Source of the DNA: Azadirachta indica
Lineage: Eukaryota > Streptophyta > Magnoliopsida > Sapindales > Meliaceae
Length of the DNA stretch: 64,000 bases
NCBI GenBank assembly: GCA_022749755.1
Contig: CM040442.1
Coordinates: 11,010,457 to 11,074,456, forward strand
Direction: 5' to 3'
The notes beneath the pieces were generated by a model, which was not told the DNA's origin, ran no database searches, and saw nothing but the letters and a program-made list of their open reading frames with translations. The position numbers and the translations under genes are program-made. Shown one piece after another: positions 47,101 through 58,400 of this stretch (position 1 is the stretch's first letter; the number at the start of each line of letters is the position of its first letter).

Positions 47101-47836
47101 TTTTGGTCAGATTTCTAATACTCTAAAATTTATCTTCACTTAACATAATAAATTTTATTTTATTTTTATTTAATATCCTAGCATCTTTTTTTTTTTCTAT
47201 CTTTTTGACATTTTGGGTCTAATTAGAGGATCTATTTTTCTTTACTGGTTAATTTTCTAGGCTTTATATAGCCTTGGAGCAAGGAAAGTAGCCCTATTCG
47301 GACTGACTCCTCTTGGTTGTACACCAACCAATATAGCAATCTTTGGCACAAATGGTTCTTCATGTGTAGACTTCATTAACACAGCAGTCCAATTATTCAA
47401 TACCAGGCTCATATCACTTGTAGATGAACTCAATAACAATTTCCAGGATGCCAAATTTATCTATGTCAATTCTTACGACACAATGTCTTCCATATCATCT
47501 GGTAAAAAAATTAACTTCTTGTAGTGTCATTCGAGTCTCAAATCTTTTGTATATGTACATACTAAGGTTAAGCATATGCATCGTATCTGACTGATGTTAT
47601 GTTGGGTTTCAGAATTTAGGGTTACCAACATGCCTTGTTGTGAAGTCGGGGGAAATAATGCCTTGTTAATATGTACTCCTTTTAGAGTTCCATGTGAGAA
47701 CAGAGGTGAACACTTATGGTGGGATGCAACACATCCAAGTGAGGCTGCTAGTGTGTTGCTAGCAGGAAGATCATACAGTGCAAAATTTTCTTCGGATACT
47801 TATCCTATTGATATTGGTCGCTTAGCTCAGCTTTAA
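44172..47836 (+). CDS. GDSL-type esterase/lipase with a GASL motif (five exons)
   Basis: Predicted secreted SGNH-fold hydrolase of the plant GDSL lipase family, which acts on ester bonds of lipids or wall polymers in the apoplast; the substrate is unknown. Exons: 44172-44415, 45416-45540, 46297-46542, 47261-47501, 47613-47836. All have GT-AG junctions and compatible phases, giving 1080 nt and 359 residues, a normal length for the family. A hydrophobic leader spans residues 7-25. Block I reads F-G36-A37-S38-L39-Y-D-N-G-N-N: the nucleophile Ser38 is kept, but the Asp of GDSL is Ala. Block II Gly is in 'NYASGSAGI', block III is G167-T-N169-D, and block V is D323-A-T-H326. The start is the ATG aligned with the left copy; an in-frame open stretch upstream to 43959 precedes the TATA box and is unlikely to be translated. 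The D-to-A change is unusual and leaves activity uncertain. Confidence 0.9.
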
Positions 47837-47970
47837 TAGTGTTGAAGATGATTTTGGTGAGACTTTTGTTGCATATACATGTAATTTCTCTTTCATTTGG
47901 TTTGCATAAAAATTAAATGGAAATCCATTTTCTTGTCTTTTATAAGCAATAAAAGAACTATAGTAACTCA

Positions 47971-47983
47971 AGATATTATCTTC
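47971..47983 (+). other. Target-site duplication, 5' side of the LINE
   Basis: agatattatcttc matches agatgttatcttc at 59274-59286 (12 of 13), directly after the LINE's A tail. It dates the LINE as a separate insertion about 135 bases past the GDSL stop codon. Confidence 0.75.
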
Positions 47984-48258
47984 CTCAATCAATTATTATT
48001 TCCCAAAACAAGTTTGGAATTGGAAAATTTTCTCTGAAGCTACAGTAGCCCTGTCTCTTGGACAGTAAAGCCACCTCTTCCACCAGCTTCATCTGGTGAT
48101 CTCACCACTACCACCGCTGTCATCACTTCCTTCACTACCATTATCATCATTGCAATAATCAACTTCACCACCTATTCCCTCAGAAAACCCACTAACAAGT
48201 AAACTATTATCAACGGCCCTTAGGTGATTGATGAAAGATCATTGAATGAAATTCATAA

Positions 48259-49822
48259 ATGGAGTCTCCAGTGCAGTGGAGATTCGCTTACAATTTGTTG
48301 GAGCCGGAGATCCTGTCCGTCATGGAGGCAATGTTTGTGGAGATGGAGGCAAATATGAAGAGATTTAAGCAGAATAATCCTACTCAGCCAATGAATTCCA
48401 CTGAACCAACTGTTGTTCCTGAGAAATCGACTTATCAACGTCTTACTTTTGTCTCTCGTTTCAGAATCAAAGGATCTATCATAACTCTCTAGTGACCTTC
48501 CTTCACCTATTCAAAGAGATGAGGCCAGAATCATCAAAATTGATCCAGAATTACACAACCGAGAACTTTCTCTTTGCTGAACCAACAATATAGGCCGTAT
48601 CCTCCTTCACCCAGGTTCTAAACCGATGAAGCTAGATGAAGTACAAAATTTTTTAGGGAAGACTTGGAAACCAGAATCTTCTTGGCAGATGACTCCATTG
48701 GCATGAGGTTTCTTCGACATTCATTTCTCAACATACTCAGATATGCGTCGAGCTTAGAGTGGTGGGATTTGCAAACACGCTCAAGGTATTTTCCGATTTA
48801 TATCAGTGGCAGCCGATTTTGATTCTTGTGATCCTAAAACCCAATCTCGTACCCAATTATGGATTCGAATTTATTGTTTGAGTCTAGAATACTGGCACCC
48901 TATAATATTAATGTCTATTGCAAAAGGTGTTGGAATTCCTCTGCAAATTGATAGAGCAACGTGGAAAAGAAATTTGGATTTTATGCTCGAATTCTTGTTG
49001 AAGTTGACCTCAAGAACCGTCTTCCAGATTGCCTTACAGTTGAATTGCCAGATTATGGTTTTGACGTTGAAGTTCGTTCTGACAACTTGCCTTCGAAATG
49101 CTCTGGTTGTCTTCTTTTTGGTCATTCGATATCAGACTGCAGACACAAGAAGGACAAAAATTCCATGCCAGAGAAAAAGAACTCAGAACTAGCTTTAAAG
49201 TAAGTTTACAGACAAGTGATCAAATATTTGAACAAGCAACTTGTTAATATAGAATTTGAATAGATCAACACTTTGGATTCAAATACATCAGAATTACCTG
49301 CTCTGAAAGATTCAGAGACGGATTCCAAAACCTTCACCTCAGCTCTCTCAGCTTCAAATAAGGAGTCCTCATCTTTGGAAAAAGAAAAAGGAAAATCTGA
49401 AATTTCAGCCACAGAAAGCGTCAGGTGAACTTTTTGAGATTGGGCAAGATAACAAGACTTCAATAATGACTCTTCCAGTTATAGTTAAAGTAGATGAAGA
49501 GGTTCCTATGCAATTTGAAGTAGCTACTCTACCAGAGAAGACTGAGCTTCTTGTTTTTGCAAAAAAGGTAAATATCACAGTTGATTTATCTCATTTTCAC
49601 ACTAATTATTCTTTTAATTCAGGGGATAATTCTAAGTTAGACGAAGAGTTGCATATGCTTCAACAACACATTATAGAGAATAATGCAGGTTTAAAGACTA
49701 TTCATAAAACAAGCTCTAAAGCTTGCTCACATAAAGTAATCTCTCACTCTGATGAATTTGATTCTTGCAGTCATGAGGATTTTCAACCAGCTGCCACAAA
49801 AACTCAGAAAAAATCAGTTGAA
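48259..49822 (+). pseudogene. LINE ORF1 (nucleic-acid-binding protein), broken
   Basis: The frame from ATG 48259 stops at 48490-48492. Protein-like sequence continues in other frames to the copia insertion. The central part carries 'ATWKRNFGFYARILVEVDL' followed by a CX2CX4HX4C knuckle (CSGC-LLFG-H-SISD-C, about 49099-49140), the layout of plant L1 ORF1 proteins. A Ser/Glu-rich C-terminal region follows. Several stops and frameshifts occur. Confidence 0.75.
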
Positions 49823-49827
49823 TACAA

Positions 49828-50426
49828 TGTTGGAGGTAAAGCTTTACAAACTTCATAATATAAATCTTTGTAATTATATTTGGAGTTACAAAAGTTTAAT
49901 TCTCCTAATAAACTCTATGGAGGTTATGATTTCATATTTTAAATTTCAAATCAATAATAAATGGAGGTTAAAAGTGTTAGGTGTTACAAATCTTTTAAAT
50001 TTTAAATTAAACTTTAATTCTTATTTTAATGCTTAAGACTAAACACTACTATATAAAGAGTGTCACCTCTTAGTGCAAAATACACTTAACTATCTTTTTA
50101 TTTTCATTTTCAAAATTATATACACTATTTTCTTACAACAAAAACTCTCAAAGATTTAGTATTTTCTTCTTGGTGATTGTGGTCATCAAATAAGAGTGGC
50201 TACGAGATAGGGTTTTATCTTAGAGTTAAAGAAATCCATTAATACCTGCACAAAGGAAGGACATTTTGCTTTAGGACGACGCAACGCGTGACTCCCTCCT
50301 TAAGGCCAGGTTTTTTTAAATAACCTTTTTTTATTAGTTTACAGTTATATTGTAAATTGATAATTTCATACTATATTTAAAAGATTAATAGAATAGTTAA
50401 TTTTATTTAATATATATTTTTTAACA
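49828..50426 (+). repeat. 5' LTR of the nested copia element
   Basis: 599 bp, TG...CA. Contains a TATA-like core in 'ctactatataaagagtg' near 50047, the probable promoter, and 'gacgacgcaacgcgtgac', both shared with the 3' LTR at equivalent positions. Confidence 0.93.
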
Positions 50427-51180
50427 TTTTAAAGTCAAAAAGTAGTAAATCTTTGTTTAATATATGTGATTAACTAATTGTTATAATTTTGTATGCCAGG
50501 AATACTTTATTATTTTATTATATGCTCAAGTTTGTTTGTTGATTAAGTGATATATAAAATTGATTATTATCGATTGTTAGTTTATCTTTCTAATAGGCAA
50601 TATTGCAATAAGTTTTGCATTGATTAACTTGTTTTCTAGCTAGCATTTTAAAAAAAAAACATTTTTATTAGTATATCATAGTTTAATTTTATTTATAATT
50701 TTACTAAATTTTGTGAATTTTATAATTTTCTCACAAAATTAAAAAAATCTCCTTTTAGAATATTTATTTAATCTAAAATTTCAAATTGTTTTAGTTTATT
50801 CAAAATTTAAAAACAAATGTTTTAAATCTATTTTTTTTTAAAAAAAAGTTTAAAATATTTATTTTAGTTTTATTTTAAAATCATCTTTTATTATTATTTT
50901 TAAAGAATTTAAGTTCAAATACAATTTTAGTTTGTTAGCATTAAGATTGTCTTGCTATTTTTTTTTTCTTCTTTTCTCTATTGTAAATTCCTAAATGTCT
51001 TGAATTTTAATAGAACTAAAATTGTTTGTCAACATTAGATTAAATTCTAAGAATAACAATAAAATTATTGTAAATCTTTCCTTTTAAAACTTTATTCAAA
51101 CATTGTTTGTAATTATTTATTTTAATAAATTATTTGTCATTATATAGACTTCTTATATTCTTTACTTTTAGAATTTTTAA
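50427..51180 (+). other. Untranslated leader of the nested copia element
   Basis: A/T-rich, without coding content. It lies between the 5' LTR and gag. No known tRNA primer site was recognised at its start. Confidence 0.6.
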
Positions 51181-51184
51181 TAAA

Positions 51185-52000
51185 ATGAATAAATCTGAGA
51201 AAGCAAATAGTGTTAAGCCAAAAAATTTATTGGTCAAAATTTTAGGAGATGACAAAGGGAATTGAAATATTGGCTCACCGTTCTAGGACTAATCTCTGCC
51301 ATCGAACTCAATAATAGAAAATCCTCTAGTTCAACTATTGAACTTTCAAAAGAGGATATAAATTATCATTGTCATAATAGAATTTTGAGTATCTTAAATG
51401 ACCACCTATATGACGTCTATGAATCTACCGAAAATACTTTAGATTTATGGAATGCTCTTAAGCAAGCCTACGAGATAGAGGACACTAGTATTGATAGATT
51501 TGCTATATCTAATTTTAATAATTATAAGATGGTATATTTTAAACCTATTGTAGATCAAATTCATGAATTTCAAGAACTTTTGAGGAGAGTTGAGAAAGTT
51601 GATACAAAATTTAGTGAAAGTTTTAAAATATCCTGTTTGATAGAAAAATTACCCTCTAGTTAGTCTAGTTTTGCCAAATCCCTTAAGCATAAACAAGGAG
51701 ATCTTACCATGATATAAGTAATAAATTCCCCTAGGATAGAGGAAAAAAATAGACTAAATGATATAAATGAAAATGAGATCTCTAAGGTGAATGTTGTTGA
51801 AAGTTCTAATAATTTCAAAAACAATAAGGGATATGGTTATAAACTGAAGAAAAAGAATTTTAAGGTAAAGAATGGTCAACACCCTAACACTTCTCATCCT
51901 TAAAACTTTAAGAATTTTAAAGGCAAAGGAGATAGGTTATGCTATGTTTGTGGAAGGACCAACCATTTGGCCAAGGATTGCTTTTACAAGAAGACAGATG
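51185..52000 (+). pseudogene. Copia gag (broken)
   Basis: An ATG at 51185 opens a short frame. The main Gag part runs 51262-51663 ('LWNALKQAYE', 'ISCLIEKLPSS') to a TAG, with further stops at 51717 and 51901. The zinc knuckle C-Y-V-C-G-R-T-N-H-L-A-K-D-C (CX2CX4HX4C) is intact at about 51940-51981. Confidence 0.8.
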
Positions 52001-52099
52001 CTTTCAAGACGAAGCCTAAGCAAATTTATAAAGGGCAAAAGGATCTTGTTCATGTGCTACAGCACAAAGAAGTTTCTAGCGAACCTACCATTAGGTATA

Positions 52100-55080
52100 A
52101 TTCTAATTCCTTAAGTATAAATTTTACGTATGAGAAAAATGAGTGGTGGATAGATTCGAGTGCAAATGTACATGTTTGTTTTGACCGAAGTTTTTTTTAA
52201 AAATTATCACCACTCAAGTGAAGAAAGTGTAACTTTAGGAAATAATTCTACCGCACAAGTACTTAGAGTTGGAGACATTGATTTGAGATGACTTCTGGAA
52301 AATTTTTAGCTCTTAAAGGAGTGAGGCATGTACCTGAAGTAAGAAGGAATCTTATTAGCGGATCTTTTTTATTTTAACAACGATATAAGATTGTACTTGA
52401 GTCTAATAGGGTAATTATCTCCAAAAACAATGTATTTATGGGTATAGGTCATATTTGTGATGGTTTATTTAAGTTGAATAATGTTTTAAATTTTAATAAA
52501 ATTTCTGAAGTTCTTAGCATTGAATTATCTAGTCTTTGGCATAAAAGACTTGGTCATATAAATTTAAAAAGACTTAAAAGAATGATGGATCTTGACTTAG
52601 TTTCTAAGGCCCAAGTTGACTTCAAACAAAAATGTAAAATTTGTGCTCAAGTCAAACAACCTAAGAAGCCTTAAAAGTCTATTGTTAGAAATACTCAAAT
52701 TTTTGAACTTATTCATAGTGGTGCTTGTGATTCAAATAGACCACCTACTAGAGGAGAAAATAAGTATTTTGTAACTTTCATTGATGATTATTCAAAGTAT
52801 TGTTATATACTTTTGATTAAGAGTAAGGATAAGGTTTTTGATAAGTTCAAAGTATATAAAAATGAAGTAGAAAATCAATTAGAGAAAAAGATAAAGAGAC
52901 TTAGATCTGATAGAGGTGGAGAATATATTCTTAGTGATTTTACTACATTTTGTGAAGAAAATGGAATTATACATGAGCTATCACCACCATACTCACCACA
53001 ATCTAATGGTGTTGCTGAAAGAAAGAATAGAACCTTACTAGATATGGTCAATGTTTTGTTATTAAGTTCTGATTTACTTGATAACTTGTGGGGGAAAGTA
53101 ATGTTATCCGCGTGTTTTATATTGAACAGGATTTCTATAAAAGATCAAGAAAAAACACTTTATGAGATTTGGAAAGATAGAATTCCTAATCTTAATATTC
53201 TTAAAGTGTGGGGGTGTTTAGTGAAAGTATGTATACCAGATCTAAAGAGAAAGAAAATAGGCCCCAAAACCATAAATACTGTGTTTATAGATTATACTAA
53301 GAATAGTAGTGCCAATAGATTTTTAATCATAAATTCTAATTTGACTGGAATTTCCAATAATATGGTGATAGAATTTAGAGAAACTACTTACTTTGAAGAT
53401 ATATTCCCTATGAGAAACAAAATCAAGAAGCCAATAAGTTTTAAAAAGTTTTCTAGCAGTACTTATATTGATCTTTCAGAAGAACTTAGAAGAAGTAAAA
53501 GATCTAGAAAGGTGAAGAATTTTGGAGAAAATTTTTATACTTTTCTAGTTAAAGGAGATCTTACAACTTATAAAGAAGCTATGGTTTCTATAAATGCACC
53601 TTTTTGAAAAGAAGGCATAAGTAATGAATTTGAGTCTATTATTCAAAACAATACTTGGGTGTTAACCGATCTTCCTCTCAGTAATAAGGCTATAGATTGT
53701 AAATTAGTTTTCAAAAAGAAGATAAAACCTGATGAAACTATAGATAAGTATAAAGTTAGGTTAGTTGTTAAAGGGTTCACACAAAGAAAAGGAGTAGATT
53801 ATTTTGATACTTATTCACCTGTTTCTAGTATTATGTCAATTAGAATATTGATAGCCTTAGTATTAATTCATAATCTAATTATTCATCAAATGGATGTGAA
53901 GACTGCTTTTCTAAATGGAGACTTAGATGAGGAGATATATATGAAACAACTTGAAGGTTTTGCAGTAAAGGGACAAGAACATAAAGTTTGTAAATTAGTA
54001 AAATCTTTTTATGGTCTTAAGCAAGCTCTTAAACAATGGCATGAGAAGTTTGATAGAGTAATTTTAAGATATGGTTTTAGAGCTAATGAATTTGATATAT
54101 GTTTATATTATAAAGAAATTAATGGAGTACATGTTTTATTAAGTTTATATGTAGATGATATCTTAATTTTTGGGTCAAATTTGAATATAATAAATGATGT
54201 CAAGTCATATTTGTCGAGAAATTTTGATATGAAAGATTTAGGTGAAGCTTATGTGATTCTAGGAATGAGAATTTGTAAGACAACTCAAGGTATCACTTTA
54301 GATCAATGTAATTTTATAGAGAAGATGTTAAAGAAATTTGGATACTTCAATCTTACTTTAGTTTCTACGCCTTATGATCCTAATATAAAATTGAAGAAAA
54401 ATCAAGGTGAACTTGTGTCTCAATTGAGATATTCACGGATAATAGGATCTTTATTATACATAGCAAATAAAATTAGGCCTGATATCTCATATGCTGTGGG
54501 AAGGCTTAGTAGATATACTCATAATCCAAGCAATGAACATTGGAGTGCTTTAGAAAGGATATTCAAATATCTTAAAGAATCAATTGATTATTCGTTATGT
54601 TATCAACGTTACCCTAATGTGATTGAAGGATATAGTGATGTGAATTAGATAACAGATACCATAGATATAAAATCTACTACTAGGTACATATTTTTGCTAG
54701 GAGGTGCTGTAATTTCATAAGGATCTAAGAAACAAAATATAATTTCAAGAAGCACTATGGAATCCGAGTTTATAACTTTAGATACTACTTGTAAAGAAGC
54801 TGAATGGATTAAGCATTTTTTGTTTGAAATGCCTATTGTAGATAAAAGCTTGTCTTCTGTTCCAATACATTGTGATTGTAAGGCTGTTATAGATTTGCTA
54901 AAGTAATCTCATACAAACAAGAAAATGAATATGCATATTAGAGTGAGATATAACAGTGAAAAATCTCATTGAGAATGTTATTATTAATTTGGATTTTATA
55001 AAATCAGAGTTGAATATAGCTGATCAATTAACAAAGGGGCTTTCGAGGAAAGCTGTTTTAGAATTGTCGAGAGGGATGGG
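52100..55080 (+). pseudogene. Copia pol (protease, integrase, reverse transcriptase, RNase H; broken)
   Basis: Protease is at 52140 ('WWIDSSANVHVC', with the DSG glycine changed to Ser). The integrase zinc region is at 52530-52670 ('LWHKRLGHINL', 'CKICAQVKQ'), followed by the integrase core ('IDDYSKYCY', 'RSDRGGEY', 'SPQSNGVAERKNR') to 53607. Reverse transcriptase runs from about 53650 with 'MDVKTAFLNGDL' and YVDD at 54151-54162, and RNase H from about 54630 ('STMESEFITL') to 'LTKGLSRKAVLELSRGMG' near 55080. Stops at 52672, 53605 and 54646 and frameshifts near 52200-52300 break it. Several stops replace expected Gln or Trp codons. Confidence 0.85.
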
Positions 55081-55664
55081 CCTAAGCTCACAAAGAAAGT
55101 CATCTAGGGAGGTAACCCAACCTCTGTGATTGCAGACCCCATGACGGAGGTTCAATGGGTAGAAATAATCCATACTGCATGACTTTTTAGCACTAATATT
55201 ATGAACATATCTTAGAGGAGATATGCTTTTACTCATCCCTATGGCAAAGTGCTAGTTTGTGATGTTAAGGAAGGGTATTTACCCTGAATGAATTTAAGGC
55301 AAGAACACTCTTGCAAGGTATAGGTGACATACACCTTTGGAGGATTCACCTAAGTGAAATTCGTTGTAAGGTCACGACCGTGGGAATTGAGCTGTTCTCT
55401 AAAACTCTCATGAGAATTAAGATAAGAGTGCATGGCCATCAATAACACTAACCCGTTAAAACTAAGTCTTTGTTGCTATTATGTGTGTGGTAATTGAAGT
55501 TTGGTTAAAGGAACTGAGTTTAAGATATAATTCACTCTAGTGCCTCAAATGAATATTATCAACACTAAGTGTAAGTTCAAGCTCGAAAGATACTTACATC
55601 GATTACATAATAGAAATGTTGTAAATATATATATATTAAAGTTTTTTAAACTTTTGTGGGGGAT

Positions 55665-56263
55665 TGTTGGAGATAAAGCTTTAAAAACTTAATAATATAA
55701 ATCTTTGTAATTATATTTGAAGTTATAAAAGTTTAATTCTCCTAATAAACTCCATGGAGGTTATGATTTCATATTTTAAATTTCAAATCAATAGTAAATG
55801 GAGATTAAAGGTGTTAGGAGTTATAAATCTTTTAAATTTTAAATTAGACTTCAATTCTTATTTTAATGCGTAAGACTAAACACTACTATATAAAGAGTGT
55901 CACCTCTTAGTGCAAAATACGCTTAACTATCTTTTTATTTTCATTCTCAAAATTATATACACTATTTTCTTTCAACAAAAACTCTCAAAAACTTGGTATT
56001 TTCTTCTTGGTGATTGTGCTCATCAAAGAAGAGTGGCTGCGAGATAGGGTTTTATCTTGGAGTTAAAGAAATCCGTTAATACCTGCACAAAGGAAGGAAT
56101 TTTTGACTTTAAGACGACGCAACGCGTGACTCCCTCTCTAAGGGCAGGTTTTTCTAAATAACTTTTTTTTGTTGGTTTACAGTTATATTGTTAATTGATA
56201 ATTTCATACTATATTTAAAAGATTAATAAAATAGTTAATTTTATTTAATATATATTTTTAACA
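55665..56263 (+). repeat. 3' LTR of the nested copia element
   Basis: 599 bp, collinear with 49828-50426 with scattered substitutions, so the insertion is not very recent. The purine-rich 'tttgtgggggat' precedes it. Confidence 0.93.
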
Positions 56264-56268
56264 TACAA

Positions 56269-57024
56269 CTCGACCTTTGGCTATAATCACTAGAGGTTGC
56301 AGTAAAAAACTCTCTCCATGAAGATTATATACAAGAATATCAAGGTATTGCAACCCCAATAGCATATCTGAGTTATCTAGTCTCTTGCCACTCCATAATC
56401 ATGATCTTCTTTATGTTGCTGAACCTATGGTCCTTTTTTATTCAAATATGAAGTTTTTGGGAAATCTCACCATCTTATCCTAGCCAGTTATAATAGTGGT
56501 GGAAATTTAATTCCAAATTTGTGAGTCTTATACAACGACAAATATCCAACTCCCACAATTTTATCTACTCTTAACAAATTACAGTGCAGACTTGTTTGGA
56601 TGGTTTAGATTGCATTTTTACCTTTGTTTATGCTTCTACCTCTTATACTATCTGTCATGAGCTATGGAACTACTTGGAGGGTTTTTCTTTGCCGTATCCT
56701 TGGTTGGTCTTGGGAGATTTTAATGCAATAATAGGGGCTCATGAAAAGATTAGTGGTAATCTTCCTTCACAGGTTTCTTGTGTAGACTTTGGTACTACAA
56801 TTGATAATTGTACTTTGTTACGCATGGACTTCTACAGTTCTCGGTTTACTTGGTCTAATGAAAGACTTAGTAACTGCATGGAGCTACGTTTGGACATAGT
56901 TCTTTGTTCAGCTAACTAGTTAAATTCTTGGCCCTTTGATCAGTACTTAGTGCTTCCACAAACAGCTTCAGATTATAGCCCTTTGGTTGTAAATTGTTAT
57001 AAACAACTTCATCAAGGTCCAAAA
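56269..57024 (+). pseudogene. LINE ORF2 endonuclease domain (APE type), broken
   Basis: After the copia target duplication the LINE resumes. The frame 56584-56919 carries 'YPWLVLGDFNAII--HEK', and downstream 'SDYSPLVVN' (usually SDHSP) near 56968. These are hallmark blocks of the L1 endonuclease that nicks target DNA. The N-terminal part (56290-56580) is readable only in pieces. Confidence 0.8.
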
Positions 57025-57351
57025 CTGTTATCCAAAATTAAGTAATCAAGCAAATAGAAAATACAAGAAATTAGAAATAACACCGAATTTACGTGAAAAA
57101 CCTCTGAAAAATTTAAGAGGAAAACCCACGGGAGAGGGAGACAATTTTCACTCAAGAATGAAGAAGATGTACAGTACATATATTCCGGATTTTGGGTCAA
57201 ATTCGAGCTATACTCAGGTTGGGTCAGGCCCATACAAAAAACAAACACATACAATATATTTATATACACATATACAACACTGTAAAAGGTCAAATTCTTA
57301 CTCGACCCTGGATGCGTCAGCGTATCCCAATCTACTATATCGGTTATCAAA
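57025..57351 (-). mobile_element. Insertion of about 330 bp in the LINE ORF2, possible solo LTR
   Basis: The LINE frame reads ...HQGPK / FYKSSP... when this segment is removed, so it is an insertion. Imperfect flanking repeats (ggtccaaaac and ggccaaaaat) surround it. The minus strand has 'tatatttgataacc' at one end and 'ggataacag' at the other, with 'cccgtgggttttcc' and 'ttttcacgtaaattcgg', words typical of copia LTRs. The roughly 9-bp flanking repeat does not fit an LTR element well, so the class is open. Confidence 0.45.
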
Positions 57352-58400
57352 TATAGGCCAAAAATTCTACAAATCTTCACCTTTCTGCTTTCTCACCATA
57401 TGGATAAAGCATGAGAAGTTCAGGACTTTGGTCGCTAAAGCTTGGCATTCTCAAAATATTTTTGGATGCCTAATGTATTTTCTTTTGCATAAACTTAAGG
57501 GTGTTAAATTAGCTCTTAAAAATTGGCATTGCAGAACCTTTGGGAATATGGATAATGAGGTTCAGTGTGCTCGCAATATCCTTTCGTCTATCCAAGAAAC
57601 CATCGCTACTCGTGGTTTAACTGAACAACACTTCCAAGAAGAGATTGAAGCCAACTTGAAGGTTTAGAGGGTTGTTTAGAATTAAAATTTGTTATGTTGA
57701 GATAAAGTAAGAGTAAAATGGTTGATTAACAGAGATCGTTGTACAAAATTCTTCCATACCTATGCCAAAGTTCGCGCCTCTAAATCTAGTATGAATCATA
57801 CCATTTGATGATTATTTCATAGTGCAATGGCTTAGTGCTAACATTTGATGATTATTCTTTGTCGCCATTGTCCAGGTCATGTGGCTCATTCAAATAACCT
57901 TCAGATCCTCTTGCATTTGGTTATTGATCCAAAATTTGGAAAAGTGCCTTATGTTCTTTCAGTTCTTTGGAAGCCCTCAACCTTTGGTTGGATCAAAGTT
58001 AATACTGATGGTTTGTCAAAAAGAAATCCAGGTCTAGCAATTTTTGGGGCAGTTATCATGATGGGTCCTTTCTGGGCGGTTTCTCTATGTCATTAGGTCA
58101 TAAATCTCCTTTCTACACAGAGTTCATAGCTGTTATCCTTGTCATCGAGGAAGCATGGAAAAGAGGTTGGTATCATTTATGCATTGAGAGTGACTCAAGA
58201 GCGGTGATTAATTGTCTCCGTTCAGAAAATTATGCCCTTCCTTGGTCCTTAGACACTCGTTAGATCAACTGTTTATCAATATTTAAACAAATGGAGTTTC
58301 ATATTTCTTACATTTATCGTGAAGAAAATAAGGTGGCTACACTGTAGCAAACTTAGGACTCAATTGCAGTTCTTTTACGTGGTAGAACCTTCGTTCACAA
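57352..58400 (+). pseudogene. LINE ORF2 remainder: linker and RNase H, reverse transcriptase deleted
   Basis: The linker before reverse transcriptase is legible ('WIKHEKFRTLVAKAWHSQN', 'LKNWHCRTFGNM', then 'VKWLINRDRCTKFFH-YAK' near 57715-57770). Near 57802-57856 the sequence jumps to the C-terminal part, with RNase H from about 57965 ('GWIKVNTDG', 'NPGLAIFGAVI') in broken frames to about 58400. The whole reverse transcriptase is absent. The word 'catttgatgattatt' occurs at both 57802-57816 and 57842-57856 and may mark the deletion. Confidence 0.75.

Larger units (their letters stand above)
43180..47930 (+). repeat. Right copy of the duplicated GDSL block
   Basis: Collinear with about 31255-37300, including the promoter, the five exons and the 3' flank 'gttgaagatgatttt', then 'atgtaatttctctttcatt'. 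It lacks the 990-bp insertion found upstream of the left copy. Confidence 0.8.
49828..56263 (+). mobile_element. Ty1/copia retrotransposon with both LTRs, nested in the LINE (6436 bp)
   Basis: Both LTRs are 599 bp and begin TGTTGGAG and end TTTAACA. The flanking 5-bp duplication is perfect (tacaa at 49823-49827 and 56264-56268). Domain order is gag, protease, integrase, reverse transcriptase, RNase H, which defines copia. A T/G-rich stretch ('cttttgtgggggat') directly before the 3' LTR is the polypurine tract. The sequence right after the 5' LTR (tttaaagtcaaaaagtag) does not match the common initiator-Met primer site. The coding region is interrupted by stops and frameshifts, so it is non-autonomous today. 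Confidence 0.93.

Noticed and set aside
5552..47836. A metabolic gene cluster joining the terpene synthase, receptor kinase and GDSL esterase
   Set aside because: No P450, transferase or other tailoring gene is present, the receptor kinase is dead, and the GDSL gene is about 36 kb away behind several transposons. Proximity alone does not support a pathway.
57012..57380. 122-codon minus-strand open frame
   Set aside because: It spans the inserted LTR-like sequence and both its junctions; the translation is hydrophobic and low-complexity.
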